Positions 44,045 through 56,648 of a DNA stretch of 64,000 nucleotides are shown piece by piece (the first letter of the stretch is position 1; each line of letters begins with the position of its first letter). The notes below the pieces were generated by a model. That model was not told the DNA's origin and made no database searches. It saw nothing but the letters and a program-made list of their open reading frames with translations. The position numbers and the translations under genes are program-made. The stretch is from Sisyra terminalis (lineage: Eukaryota; Arthropoda; Insecta; Neuroptera; Sisyridae). The DNA is taken from contig OY292274.1 of assembly GCA_958496175.1 (NCBI GenBank), forward strand, positions 70,318,630-70,382,629, given 5' to 3'.

Positions 44045-47028
44045 ATGCCAGGGGCACCCCACTTTGCGGCTTGCCTGGACCATTTTCGAATCTGCAAGAT
44101 TCCTAAGACTTATTTCAAATCAGTGCTTTTCTTTTACCCCAATTTTAAGATAAATTTTTGGTTCAAAATATCCTTATTCTAAATTCCATAACAACCCTTA
44201 CGTTACGCCGATAAAGTCACGGGCATCAACTAGTTATATGTAATACGAGAAGTGATCAAAGTATTTTGATTTAAAGATCAATTTGGTACTAATAAATTCA
44301 CTATTTGGACGATAATGGCTTTGCTTGGGCATTTTTGTAAGACTATTTAAGCTAAAAATTTCTATTATACAGTATATACGTAAAAATACGTTTTTGCAGT
44401 GCACAACAAAACTTATGAACTTATGATCGTTATATTTTGAACAATTAACAAAATTTCTTTATAAATCATAGCCTATATGCTATTCTGATGTATCAACAAT
44501 ATTATTGTAAAGTTTCATTGAAATCCATTCAGTAGTTGTAGCGCAAAAGAGTAACAAACATTCATACATACAAACTTCCGCGTTTATAATATCAATAAGG
44601 ATAAGGATTAAAGTAGGCCATTCACAATCCAACTGTTAAAGTTGGAACTAAAGTCGGACCAATAGGTTATGAGATTTATGGAGATTTATCGGATTTATGG
44701 AGGCATGATTGGAGTCATATTTTGAGAGGAAAATAATTAATATTGCAAAAATCAAACTGGAATAACTAGTGACCTAAGCTTCTGAACTTCAATTGTCAAA
44801 CTAATTTGGAACCGGTCAAGAATCAGGAAAAACAAAAAGTTTATATAGTTTTCATTACTCTATGATTTACGCCATTTAAATTAACCTTAATTGATCTATT
44901 CGTAAGATTTTAACCACAACCACGTAATTAGTTACCTCTTTTAATTATATACGTAGATTTAGCTTCTCTTTTATTTAAACAAAACACTGCGATTCAGACA
45001 TTATACCATATGATTAATTTTTTGATTTAAAAAAAAAACAAATGAACCACAAGTCTGAATTACATTCATAAGTACTATAAAAGCCAATGATTTATTGCTA
45101 CTAATTTATAATTTCGGATTACCGCACTCATGTGACCCGAAGCGTAGGCACAAGGTAAATATACTTAACTTCCCAACATAAATACACATATTAATCAAAA
45201 TTTAATTTGTACAACCTGTATTCTTTGTAAATCCACACAAGTAAGCCATGAAATCGCAAGACGCTAATGCCATGTTTCTTCAATTGTTTCCAAAAAAAAA
45301 AAAACAAAAGACATGTGTAAAACAAAAGTGAAACACCATAGTGGAAAATTTCAAAAGACAACAATTGGAAACGTGAAAAGTTTTCACGGTTATAGTTTGA
45401 AATGTTACCGTAGGTTTCTTTTCGGTGTAAAAGGCAAAACATAAAAGATTATCACCGAACCAAAAAAAAAAAAAAAAAAAAAAAAAGAGGAAAAAAAAAG
45501 GTCTTTGGAATCTCTTTTCAAATAAAATAAATCTGAAACAGACATCGCAGCAAATGCAACAACGCACCTGCATGTGCATCTGTTTGGGGGTTGGTAAAGT
45601 GATTAGTACGAAAAAACCGGTATTGCAAATAACAAAATAAAATTCCAATTTTCAAGTCCAATTTTCTGCATGAAATCCCTTACAATCTTTTGAATTGCAT
45701 TCATTTAATCAAAAAATCAAAACAAGCTTTGATTTACCAAAAAAAAAAAAAACTTTACCAAAACTTTGACAGTCCAATCGGCTAATATATAAACAAAAGG
45801 TGATATATATAATTTTCATGTGTTACCTTTGGAATAACTGGACAAATTTTTGGGGATGATTCACTCCCGTTAGACACTAATTCACTATAAATATATTTTG
45901 TTTTTTTTTTTGTTTTAGTTAAATGTCAAAACACTAATAAACAAAATTTGAGATTGACATCGGACGAGCGGACAGAACCCGAAACAAATGAGCACACAAC
46001 CACGCAACTTCAACTGGCGGTCTTCAACTGTTTAACTCCCGACTCTGTCATTTCTCGCGTTCGAGAGTTGCCGACCCCACGAACGAAACAATCGATAGTC
46101 TTAGAGAGGGAAATTTAAACGTGGATATATATATATATATATAAATACGATATACAATATCGCGACAAAACCAAACTCAAACGGATCAAACTATTCAATT
46201 TATGATGTTACCTTGAAAAACATTACTATTATAACATATTAATAAAAGAATATCACCACCAATTGACAAAATCTAATCAAATGACAGTTGAAACGACCAA
46301 GCCAATTTGATCACATCTTGAAACTTTTCAACTATCATAAATACATCGTTGACAATCACCAAGTAATTGCATCAAAAAATATTAACAAAAATCGAATTGC
46401 AATTGTGTCACTGACAAGAAATTGTTTCTACATTCGCATCATATGCATTTGATCAATAAATTAGCAAAATCATACGATTCTTCTGACAACAGCTTTAACT
46501 CTAATGATTTTTTTTAACAAATTGATAACTTTTAATAAAAAATGTTTTAATTATATGCCGCCAAAAGTTCAAAGTTTCAAGCAAAATGGGGCAACGATTA
46601 TAACAACTATACAACATTATGTCTTGACCCCCCACAAAAAAAAAAAAAAGAAAATTGGAAATTAAAAGTATAGAATTTACCTTTATATTAACAGTATGGT
46701 CAATTAAACAATGCATGGTTTATCCGGTGATTTATTTAATATAAATGGATAGAAAATTCACACTAAAGTTTATATTGTTACACCAAAGTTCAACGTGGCT
46801 GCATATCATATAACAGTGTTTTTTTTTTGTTATTAAAATTATTTACTCGACATATTATTTAATTTATTAAGTCACACTTAAAGTATTTATAACATTTTAA
46901 TAATCCAATTTATTCGAAACGAACTTTTAAAACACACAAAAAGGATTTTTGACAGATCTAACTAGCGACATCTCTGGTTAGCATTACTAACTTAATGCTA
47001 GAAACTACATTATCAACGTTACCAACTA
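44045..47028. other. No secure gene; homopolymer tracts and a moderate-GC block
   Basis: There is a poly-A run of about 26 at 45461-45486 and a (TA)n at about 46127. Positions 45540-46110 are less AT-rich and contain CG-bearing motifs, which could mark a promoter or 5' exon. The overlapping minus frames at 45191-45648 run through poly-T/poly-F and look spurious. Confidence 0.35.
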
Positions 47029-47100
47029 AGCATATGCGGCATATGCTATAATGCGCTGGGGGGGCGCAGCCCCCTTGGGAGCCACGGGGCTCCTGTCAGG
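47029..47100. repeat. Stack of three hairpins, very GC-rich
   Basis: A perfect palindrome AGCATATGC, G, GCATATGCT lies at 47029-47047. It is followed by GGGGGGGCGCAGCCCCC and by GGAGCC, ACG, GGGCTCC. The block is far richer in GC than any neighbour. It is probably foreign or element-derived. I do not recognise the source. Confidence 0.6.
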
Positions 47101-47244
47101 CAACCACGACATATTTGTATAGCACAATAAAAAATTGTACATAAATTAAATACTATTCGTCACGAAAGTTTAAAAGCATTGATGAGGGAAACCATGTGTT
47201 TATCTGCTTTAGAGAAACACGTGGTAGCAAAGTTTGAAAAGTAC

Positions 47245-47416
47245 TGCTACAGCAAGGTTTGTAAATTACACAGGTTGCTCTATTAGGAAAAAAAAAATAT
47301 TGACGTCATACGAAGAATATTGAAATTTGAATCAGTCTGAAGATATATGTACGAATTTCTTCTGGATACCTCTCTGAGGAGGCCACCTGTGTATTTTATA
47401 AACCTTGCTACTACAG
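47245..47416. repeat. Small inverted-repeat element
   Basis: CAGCAAGGTTTGTAAATTAC (about 47250) and GTATTTTATAAACCTTGCTA (about 47391) form an imperfect inverted pair of about 30 bp around a 110-bp interior. Confidence 0.5.
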
Positions 47417-47559
47417 AGAATTATTTTAAAATTTGGAAACGATAATTAAGAAAAGAAATTAGGCAAACTGAATATCATATGTACCTTCTTACTGGTTTTT
47501 CAGCGATCAAAAAGATTCAAGTTTCCGGAGAACTTATCAAGTTATTTGGTTGAGTTTCA

Positions 47560-47960
47560 TCAATGGTTCATGGATATGATAAATTGAAGAGTTATGGCTC
47601 GCGACATTTGTGCATTAATTGTTACAAACATCAAAAAATAGAAATAAATTCCCTGATGAGTTTAAGTCTTATATGCTTGTACTTAAGCTTTACTGTAATT
47701 CCATTTAATGTCTTTCCGATTTTTGTAACCATTTATTATTTATGAGATTTCATCCTGAACTTGGATTTTTCTTTAAAACAGTAGCTACTATTTCCGCACA
47801 TGAAGAGAAGAAGCAATTAATTGTCTATAATTTCCCTAAAAATCAAATAGAATGGCATTGAAAGAAGTAATAATTTAATTAAATTTAAAAAGTACAATAC
47901 TTTTAAGCTTGGTGTGCTAGAAAATGCAAGCAAGTGATTGAACATTTATTGAGTAGATAT
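47560..47960. repeat. Duplicated segment, pairs with 52090-52500
   Basis: Shared blocks include GTACTTAAGCTTTRCTGTAA, TTGTCTATRATTTYC and a GCAAGCAAGTGATTG near the end. This is the outermost visible unit of the 47.5-61 kb duplication cluster. Confidence 0.7.
47631..47732 (-). CDS. Candidate small-protein exon, paralogue of 52160-52299
   Basis: An ATG-initiated 33-codon frame reads MVTKIGKTLNGITVKLKYKH, IRLKLIREFISIF, then TGA. The paralogue at 52160-52299 keeps the same frame and stop (IGKTSKGITAKLKYIVRIQL then ISIF). An upstream block in both encodes EK.S.FR. Frame conservation between diverged copies suggests former or present coding. Lysine-rich, function unknown. Confidence 0.3.
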   Translation of the reverse strand: MVTKIGKTLNGITVKLKYKHIRLKLIREFISIF

Positions 47961-49200
47961 TTATTTCCCTCTTCGATAAACTATTATTATTAATAAATAG
48001 GATTTCAACAAATTGATTGGACGGATGGCGTCCTTTTTTCCATTTCTAAGTCATGTCGGTTACTGGTGACTATCATTTTATTGAACAGGCTAAAGAAAAC
48101 TTTCCCCAAGTAGTCCATGTATTTTTATCTTAGGCCGGCAATGTGCATTCTTATATGTAAATTTATCAAATCATAAAAATCCAAAATTGAAATTGTCAAT
48201 ATAGGTAGGATCTAGAAAAGAATATTACAAACTATTAGTGTTATTACGAAAACAAGATGAGTAATCTGAATATACTTATCCGGTTTTCATGCTGAGAATG
48301 AAGACTCTCTTTTTAATTTCTTAAGCATTTAAAATAATATCAATATTATCAGCGGATTCGGCGTAACGAAGAAAGCACATTTTTGGATCATTTAAAAAAG
48401 GAAAACACTAAAATCAATGATTGATGTAATACTAATTAACTGCAATAACAACATTTGTACTTTCCATTTGAGGTGTTTGAATAAAATCACAAGTAGTAGG
48501 ACCATGTAGGCACAAAAAACCTTTGTCCAATTTTCAATTAAACATTCCAAATATGTAAATCTGATAATATATCACTGAAATTACAAAAAAATATGTTAAA
48601 TAAAATAAAGCTCAATAGTCAGTAGTTTATGTTTTGAATACTTATCTTAATTTCAACAGTCAGGTCTCGAAATAGAATCACAAGTAGAAAGTTTTTATTC
48701 CCCCTATAACATACTATACAAGAATTCTAACATATAATATTTAACTGATTGAAATTTTCATTATATTTTTACAATTTTGTACTTGAGTTTTACATTTCAA
48801 ATTCCTTTTGTTGTCGTCAATCCGATTGGTATAACAATTTGTTACAAATATTTGAAACAATTTGTTACTCGTGGGGCTTTCAAGCCCCCAATGATCCTCC
48901 CAACCACCTCTCCGGGCTTTACATTTATAAGTGTTTAATTTTTTCATTAAAACTTAATAAAAACAACACATTTCAATGAATGTAAATAACAATAATATAA
49001 TACAATGAATTAAAAGTTAATTGGCAACATTAAATGAACGTCAAACAAACATATGTTCAAACAAAATGAATGTATATATGTATCTATAAATTAGATTGTA
49101 AAAACATAAACAAACTTGCATAATATTGTAATTTGAACTTTATTTAATTGTTGAAAAATTATTAAGAGATCAAATATGTACTCTTTAATTCAAGAGGAAT
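47961..49200. other. No secure gene
   Basis: A 68-codon ATG-initiated minus frame at 48741-48947 starts MKKLNTYKCKARRGGWEDHW with a GC-rich patch at 48860-48920. It has no visible partner exon or homology I recognise. Confidence 0.3.
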
Positions 49201-49698
49201 GAAAAAACATATTATTACCCATATTGAAAAGTTTCCACAAGATTCAGTTTCAATTACATATTCCGCCAAAGATTCTGTCCTTCTTTTTGTCCAGGTGAAC
49301 GCAACCAGTAATACTTTAGAGTCATGCTACTTTACATTTGTCAGTAATTGATTTCGCCGTTAAAATGAATCTAAAAAATAAACGAATGAATTTTCTCGTA
49401 CAACATCAAATTAAGACTATGCTATATTACTATTACCTTCAGGGTTACTATACATATTATACAATAGTAGTAGTAGTAGAAAAACGCATCAGTTTTCTTC
49501 ACAAGTTTCAGAATTCTTGTCCCAAAGAAATCACACTACTGTCCGTCCTTGTTCAAGTGTTGTAATGGAATGAAACAAATATCATCAATGGCAGTTGACA
49601 AGAATTTCAACAATTAATTAATTCAAAAAATTCATTATTATTATTTTTAATTATTAAGTCAATGTCACCGGTGGTGGTAGGTAAAAGCCAAAACCATT

Positions 49699-49763
49699 TC
49701 ATTCAAACATCCATCTTTGCAGCATCCAATTGAAAATCATTTGCATCACTATATTATGTTTAC
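49699..49763 (-). CDS. Candidate exon 2 of a small secreted protein, copy A (degenerate)
   Basis: The acceptor CGTTTTGCAG is followed by a frame GKHNIVMQMIFNWMLQRWMF and a stop. Against copy C it has lost about 23 nt, which removes the ETAVEGCC part and shifts the frame. Likely a degraded copy. Confidence 0.3.
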
Positions 49764-49826
49764 CTGCAAAACGTATTATTAATATGCGTTGGAGTAAAAA
49801 TAATAAAACTACATAATATATATTAC

Positions 49827-49929
49827 CTGCAAAATGAACTTCTTCTTTCATTGCAACTCTCGATGAGGTCTTCGTGAATTTTAATGCCACAGGGCAAAAA
49901 AGCCACAGAAGAATATACAAACACTTCAC
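49827..49929 (-). CDS. Candidate signal-peptide exon, copy A
   Basis: An open frame reads KCLYILLWLFCPVALKF (hydrophobic, signal-peptide-like), then TKTSSRVAMKEEVHFAG, and ends at CAG with a GTAATA donor in phase 1. A 63-nt intron separates it from the exon at 49763. The first codon is GTG, and an in-frame stop lies just upstream. Either the start ATG is lost or an upstream exon supplies it. A one-base difference in a T run shifts the frame relative to copy C. Confidence 0.35.
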
Positions 49930-50367
49930 TTCACTTTAATTAGGTATCCTAAATCATGAAATGCACCTAGCAGACTATTTAGGTACCTACCTACCCGACC
50001 TAACAGACTAATCCCTACAGTTTCCTACCCCACCTGCCTATCCAAATATCTATTGTATACAGTATTAAGTATACGGGGAAAGGTCACTGTTTTGAGCCAC
50101 AAAAACGAAAAATTATAATAAATAACAATAAGTACCAAATTAGGTGCAATCTAGGATTCGACCGCGTACATCGTATCAACTGATACCCTAGAATCCTGTG
50201 GCCTGTGAAAAGGAAAGAAAGAAAAAAAGATAGAAATAGGGAACAACCGAAGGCTCAAGAACAGTTACCACGCGGCCCATTCCCCTAAGAGCTGAAACGG
50301 CAAAAGAAGAAGAAAAGGATTAATTTAAAAATGCATGCATCTTAGCTTGACTGAAGTCTTCACAGCA

Positions 50368-50444
50368 TTATACAGCTCCACTCCATCCACAGCATCCAGC
50401 ATCTTCTATCCAGCCGGCTATCCAATGGCACTTTTCACAAGCAC
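50368..50444 (-). CDS. Cysteine-rich C-terminal exon, copy A
   Basis: The acceptor TTTTTGTTGCAG is followed in phase 1 by ACEKCHWIAGWIEDAGCC, then GWSGAV and a TAA stop. The same exon is intact in copies B and C with only conservative changes (VCDKC for ACEKC, SGAE for SGAV). Four cysteines in 25 residues (C..C and CC) suit a small secreted, disulfide-bonded peptide. The upstream exon is not certain. Minus-strand donors GTAAGT at about 50653 and 51027 are candidates. Function not recognised. Confidence 0.45.
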
Positions 50445-51310
50445 CTGCAACAAAAATAATAACAATATAGCTTCTAAAACATAATGCACTATATAAATAT
50501 AGAGATATTAAACTTTAAATTATTTCAATAAGCAAACTTGTTAAATAATGAAAAATTTAGGAATTTGAACAGAAGCATGAAAGCAAATCAAAGCCCCAAT
50601 GCTATTCGCACTGACGCTAACTTTCGGCATTCGATTATTTGAAAAGTTTACTTACAATTAAAGAGAATAATTAATCCAATTTATGCACCAAACACTTAAT
50701 TGTCACTTTCCAGATTAATTAAGAAATTATATGACTGTTTTAATTAAATAATTATTTCCAAACTTTATGTATTAAGAAACTTTTCATTGCAACTTGTTGA
50801 AAATAAAACAAAGTTTGTTTGTTGCAGTTCCAGCAGTGCCACTACCGACCAACTACCCATGTTAAAAATATTACTAGATTTGAAAAAAGTCACTAACTAA
50901 AGTTACTAACTTATTTATTTAAATTATTTTGATGCTTATAAACTGGTGTGTTTTCAAAGAGACTTATCAATTTTTTAGATAAAAGATGAAAATATGAAAA
51001 AAACTTACATTATATATTTATTTGCTTTCATTTATCGCTGTTATCAAGTTATGCAACACTTAATCGTTGTGCAATAATAATTGAAACTTTCAATTGAGTA
51101 CAGATGCTGCTAAAACATTCGATTTTGTCATTAAATATTGAAAAGATTGGTTTATTTGTTTAGTTACCTGTTAATTGTATTATCAAATTTAACAAAGAAG
51201 GATTTTTCCGAGTTATCTCCGCTGGATATCAGATTAAAATATTATTATGCAATTAGAGTAAAACATAAGTAGGCAATTGGATTAAAATATAAATCTTTTC
51301 TTAAGACAAA

Positions 51311-52089
51311 TCAATCGTTTGTTGTGACACCAATTTGGAGAAAAAAAGAACCGACTTTGCCAAAATAGTTGGTTAATTCTACCAAGTTTCATTTTCCATA
51401 AGTACAAATATATATTTCAAATGACTTTAGTTAATTCCTTCAATGCATGTGAACTATTCGACAACATTACTTGCAACATTCTTTATCGCCATGCCATTCG
51501 TCCATCAAATCTCAAATTTCATAAAATCCTGACTTCTTAAAGATCTAAAAAAAAAATCATCAAATTAGATTAAATTGAGTAAAAAAAAAGCTTTCAAAAA
51601 GCAAGAATCATTTTTACCGCTTAAAGACCAAGTCTTTCCCAACAACTCGATTTTCGAAAGTTTGAAAGTTGTATATAAGTTTAAAATTGAAGATATATGA
51701 GTCATTGTCTATTTTTTATACGATTGTCCACATTGTTAAAGCTGTGGAAGTCTCCTCGAAGATCTTCACAGATCGATTGATGTCATTAATAAGCAGCGTC
51801 CTCGAGGAAATTAATATTCAAGTAAAACTTGAGCTTTATTTCGAAAAGTAGAGTAATTCTTCATATATCAAGATGCTTTGTTGACCAACAATGTCATAAT
51901 GTCCGTCCGGAAAAATAATATTCTCCTCCCCACTTGAATCGAAACGAACAGCTTTCAGAACAATGAAGAAAATAAGTCGCCTTATTGTCGAAGATTAAAT
52001 CTAGGTCTCTTCATTCTTCATTTTAGGGTTCTTCAATGTTTTATCGGATCATCTCTATGTCCAGGGTGGAAATTGTGGACCTCAAATCA
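51311..52089. other. Diverged duplicated sequence, no secure gene
   Basis: Positions 51380-51540 are a diverged copy of the segment found at 59370-59465 and 61010-61100 (CATGCCATTCGTCCATC). A 60-codon plus frame at 51669-51851 is not supported further. Confidence 0.4.
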
Positions 52090-52500
52090 GACCCCATAAA
52101 CCGTCTTAAAACGTTAAAGATGTACTGCAAATTAATGCTTTCATTAATTCTAAAAGATATCAAAAAATAGAAATATGATCCATGATGAGTTGTATTCTTA
52201 CAATGTACTTAAGCTTTGCTGTAATTCCTTTTGATGTCTTTCCAATTGTTGTGTTCCGATTGTTTATCCTGAAGTTTGAATGTTTCTCTTCATTGGGTAC
52301 TATCTATATCCACGGAAAACAGCAATGAAGAGAAAGAACAATCAGTTGTCTATGATTTTCTTCGAAACCAAATAAAATAGCGTTAATATAAATATATAGG
52401 TAGGTAATTGGTACATTAAATTGAAACGGTGCATTACCTTTAAGGTTGGTTTACTAGAAAATTGCAAGCAAGTGATTGCACATTTATTGAGTAATTATTT
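52090..52500. repeat. Duplicated segment, pairs with 47560-47960
   Basis: See 47560. A (TAG)n-like tract follows at about 52545-52563. Positions 52500-53150 hold no gene I can support. Confidence 0.7.
52160..52299 (-). CDS. Candidate small-protein exon, paralogue of 47631-47732
   Basis: An acceptor-like GGATATAGATAG precedes a 46-codon open frame in phase 2 with EEKHSNFRINNRN, then IGKTSKGITAKLKY, and ISIF before TGA. Frame and stop are conserved with the copy at 47631. Confidence 0.3.
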
Positions 52501-53150
52501 CCCTCAATAAATTATAAAAATATATAATAATAAAAAGTAATATAATAGTAATAGTAGTAGTAGTTTAATAGTGTCGAGATGTATCCATGACGCGTCTGCT
52601 TTTCTGTCCAATGAAATGTTTTGAGCAAAGGGAAATTTTGAAAAAATCTAAAATAAAACAATGTTCATTTTCTGATCAATAAAACAAGAACATTTTTTTT
52701 TTCTCACCTCTCAATTCGAATAAATATAAAACTTTTGTTCTTTGCTCCTTTCCATTAGTACATATGGTACATGTCCCACTGGTTGGCGTCGTCTAATTGA
52801 TGTAACGTAAAGTTTCATTGATTAAAAAAAATTACAAACAATATTTTTAATAATTGAAAATATTTCGAGCCAACACCTGCAACACTTGATTGGTGGCATT
52901 CCTTTGGCTAGAACACGAAAAGCTGTCAACATATTATATCCCTATTCTTCCGAAAATCAATACAAATATGAATTGGAAAATGTAAAGAAATAATTATAAA
53001 ACATTACATAAGTAGGTACACCTAATGTGATACACAAATCAATTTCTTCAGTGCGCTATACCAGTACTACTGCATTTTCCTACTAAAACTTTTAAGCAAT
53101 TAAATAAAATATATAACAATTATGTATATTATATAATACAATATTGTTAC

Positions 53151-55310
53151 CATATTGAAAAGTTTCCAAAAGTTTCAGTTTCAATTACATATTCCGCCAA
53201 AGATTCTGTCCTTCTTTTTGTCCAGGTGAACGCAACCAGTAATACTTTAGAGTCATGCTACTTTACATTTGTCAGTAATTGATTTCGCCGTTAAAATGAA
53301 TCTAAAAAATAAACGAATGAATTTTCTCGTACAACATCAAATTAAGACTATGCTATATTACTATTACCTTCAGGGTTACTATACATATTATACAATAGTA
53401 GTAGTAGTAGAAAAACGCATCAGTTTTCTTCACAAGTTTCAGAATTCTTGTCCCAAAGAAATCACACTACTGTCCGTCCTTGTTCAAGTGTTGTAATGGA
53501 ATGAAACAAATATCATCAATGGCAGTTGACAAGAATTTCAACAATTAATTAATTCAAAAAATTCATTATTATTATTTTTAATTATTAAGTCAATGTCACC
53601 GGTGGTGGTAGGTAAAAGCCAAAACCATTTCATTCAAACATCCATCTTTGCAGCATCCAATTGAAAATCATTTGCATCACTATATTATGTTTACCTGCAA
53701 AACGTATTATTAATAATTGTTGAAGTAAATATAATAAGATCACATAATATATATTACCTGCAAAATGAACTTCTTCTTTCAGACCACAAAACTCTCCATG
53801 AGGTCTTCGTGAATTTTAATGCCACAGAGCAAAAAAAGACACAGAAGAATATACAAACACTTCACTTCATTTCACTTTAATTAGATATCCTAAATCATGA
53901 AATGCACCTAACAGACCATTTAGGTTCCTACCTACCCGACCTAACAGACTAACCCCTACAGTTTCCTACCCCACCTGCCTATCCAAATATCTATAGTATA
54001 CAGAATTAAGTATACGGGGAAAAGGTAACTGTTTTGAGCCTGAAGAACGAAAAGTCATAATAAATAACAATAAGTACCAAATTAGTTGCAATCTTGGATT
54101 CGACCGCGTACATCGTATCAACTGATACCCTAGAATCCTGTGGCCTGTGAAAAGAGAAGAAAGAAAGAAAGATAGAAATAGGGAACAACCGAAGGCTCAA
54201 GAACAGTTACCACGCGGCCCATACCCCTAAGAGCTGAAACGGCAAAAGAAAAAGAAGAAGAAAAGGATTAATTTAAAAAATGCATGCATCTTAGCTTGAC
54301 TGAAGTCTTCACAGCATCATTCAGCTCCACTCCATCCACAGCATCCAGCATCTTCTATCCAGCCGGCTATCCAATGGCACTTATCACAAACACCTGCAAT
54401 ATAAACAATAACAATATAGCTTCCAAAACATAATGCATTATATAAATATAGAGATTTAAATCATAAATTTCAATAAGCAAACTTGAAAAATAATTTAGAT
54501 ATTTAGGAATTTGAACAGAAGCATGAAAGCAAATCAAAGCCGCAATGCTATTCGCACTGACGCTAACTTTCGGCATTCGATTATTCGAAAAGTTTACTTA
54601 CAATTAAAGAAAATAATTAATCCAATTTATGCACCAAACACTTAATTATCATTTTGCACATCAATAATGAAATTATAAACGGTTTTAATTAATTAATTAT
54701 TTCCAAACTTTGTGTATTAAGAAACTTTTCATCGCAACTTGTTGAAAATAAAACAAAGTTTGTTTGTTGCAGTTCCAGCAGTGCCACTACCGACCAACTA
54801 CCCATGTTAAAAATATTACTAGATTTCAAAAAAGTCACTAAATTTAAAACTAGTGTGTTTTTAAAGAGACTAATCGATTTTCTTTTTCCATGTAATATTT
54901 TATGAAGATAAAAGATGAAAATGAAAAATATGATAAAACTTACTATATTTTTTTTTTCTTTCATGTCCTTCTCGCAGTTGTTACGTTTTGCAATACTTTA
55001 TCGTTGTACTTTGGACTTATATCAAATTTTCAATTGCATAGGTACACACTACCGACTCTCCGCTAAAACATATAATTTCGCCGTCAAATATCGAAAAGAA
55101 TTATTTGTTGATTTTTTTTTGCAAAGGGTTTTTTGTTAAATTACCTGTTAATTGCATTATTAAATTTACACAAAGACGGACTACACCGAGCTATCTCTGC
55201 TGGATATCATTTTAAAACATAATTATGCAATTGGATTAAAATATAAATCTCATTAGACAAATCATTCGTTTGTAAAGATACCAATTTGGAGAAAAAAATC
55301 TTTTTTTCCA
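53151..55310. repeat. Segmental duplication unit B
   Basis: Colinear with unit A at an offset of 3931 bp in its first part and with unit C further on. The 542 bp at 53174-53715 read as identical to 49243-49784. Confidence 0.85.
54317..54393 (-). CDS. Cysteine-rich C-terminal exon, copy B
   Basis: The acceptor TTTATATTGCAG is followed by VCDKCHWIAGWIEDAGCC, GWSGAE and a TGA stop. Open and intact. See copy A at 50368 for interpretation. Confidence 0.45.
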
Positions 55311-55639
55311 ATTCTACTAATAACGTTTTGCATTTTTTCCATTTTTCTTATATCGTATGAATGATTCGTTAATCGGAAGATGTATTTGGATTCTCTGGAG
55401 TGAATCAAACGTTTAACGATAAAATGTTTAACTAAAAATGAAAACATCCACATACATTATACGTTTAGCCATCTTCTACAAACATTTGAATCAAAATTAT
55501 TGCTTACGATTTATTTTTTTTCAAGAAATTCCAAGTTGTCCTAATGATTGTGTTTGTAGAGTTTGAAAAGTCATTTTCCTTTGGTGGTGATTGAAATCAT
55601 ATTAGTCAGAGTCTTGAAAGGATAAATGTAGAGATTTAA

Positions 55640-56240
55640 TTCTTCTTCTTAATCGAAACATTACTGCCGATGTATGGCGATTGAAATAGTTATCATTCGT
55701 GGAGTTCCAGGTTTCTCAGAACCTTCTCCAGCGATTACATTTCTTTCTCGCTTTCCTTTGCGGACGGGAAACTAGAATCAACAAGCTTCTTCACCACGTT
55801 TGTCCCACGGGTCGTCGGTGATTAGCCTCGTTTACTTTTCCCTTCTGGTCATCCTTTTACCATCATATTTTCTATGGTTTTGTAGCGCCAGGCGATAAAT
55901 CCGAAAAACCTGAAGATTCGTCTGTACGTCCAGGACTAAAGTCATAGGACTTGTTTAATTTCGTGCAAGACATTCGTTCTTTTAGCCGTCCATGGCATTT
56001 GCAGCATTTTGCTCCTGCAGACCCACATTTCAAAGGCATTAATTCGTCACCGATCAACTGCTCGGATATTCCAAGTTTCCGAAGCGTAAGAGAAAATAAT
56101 AAAAAAATAAAAAACAGTGTACCAACCAATATGACTTTAGTGGCTTTTAATATGTCGCAATCCTTTTATACTTTAGACAGTTGTGTTATGGCAGACCCAG
56201 CAATTTTGATACGTCGGTCGTCTAATTTCGTGCTAACCTG
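55640..56240 (-). pseudogene. LINE reverse-transcriptase C-terminal relic, copy 1
   Basis: Read on the minus strand in shifting frames: KI then LVGTLFF, LRKLGIS, the MW..R.ML..PW region, RIFRFF.FIAWRYKTIENMM and VKG.PEGK.KRG.SP. These are the usual landmarks of the C-terminal reverse-transcriptase region in RTE-like LINEs (KIRLV, WCWRRML.IPW, FGHI.RR, EGKR.RGR, RWTD). Several frameshifts make it inactive. The same relic lies at 59540-60060, co-duplicated. Confidence 0.7.
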
Positions 56241-56433
56241 ATCCGAATACGTTTAATATTGTGGTTTAACTTTTCATGCATTTATAAAACAACAATTCAA
56301 AGCTTATAGTCTCTCTTCAAAGCTTTTATATTCTAAAGCTTTATGATCAATTAATTGTAACTAGTCAACATTGGCAACTTTCGAAGATAATGACATCACA
56401 ACTTGGCTATGTATTTGTTGTATTTGGTTAATA

Positions 56434-56585
56434 CTATAAAGTTTTATTTTCCAAAAGTACAAATAAATTTTGTTGGTGGTAGGTAAAAGCCAAAACTATT
56501 TCAATCCAACATCCACCTTTGCAGCATCCTTCAACAGCGGTTTCCAGCAGCTTGAAAATTATTATCATCACTTTATTATATTTAC
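56434..56585 (-). CDS. Candidate exon 2 of a small secreted protein, copy C (best preserved)
   Basis: The acceptor ATACTTTTTGCAG at 56586-56598 is followed by GKYNKVMIIIFKLLETAVEG, then CCKGGCWIEIV, and the frame stays open to 56434. The CCKGGCW part resembles the AGCCGW of the exons at 50368, 54317 and 57198, and the GGW part of the exon at 60243. The end of the frame beyond WIEIV may be non-coding. Confidence 0.4.
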
Positions 56586-56648
56586 CTGCAAAAAGTATTA
56601 TTGTAATATGCGTTGGAGAAAATAAAGTTAGAATAGATAATATATTAC

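Larger units (their letters stand above)
49205..51310. repeat. Segmental duplication unit A
   Basis: Colinear with unit B (53151-55310) and, from about 49670 on, with unit C (56450-58260). It contains the minus-strand exon candidates at 49699, 49827 and 50368. Overall identity to B looks about nine in ten outside a perfectly identical block at 49243-49784. Confidence 0.85.

Noticed and set aside
45280..45648. 122-codon minus frame with CCICCDVC
   Set aside because: It runs through a homopolymer that gives more than ten phenylalanines, overlaps another frame, and has no splice or homology support.
49338..49565. 75-codon plus frame, identical in 53269-53496
   Set aside because: Identity at the DNA level of the whole block explains it. 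The start is TTG, it contains YYYY and VVVV runs from trinucleotide repeats, and the minus strand has better splice signals.
50148..50205. tRNA-like sequence repeated in units A, B and C
   Set aside because: A B-box-like GGTCGAATCC is present on the minus strand but no A-box at a fitting distance. The three copies are explained by the segmental duplication.
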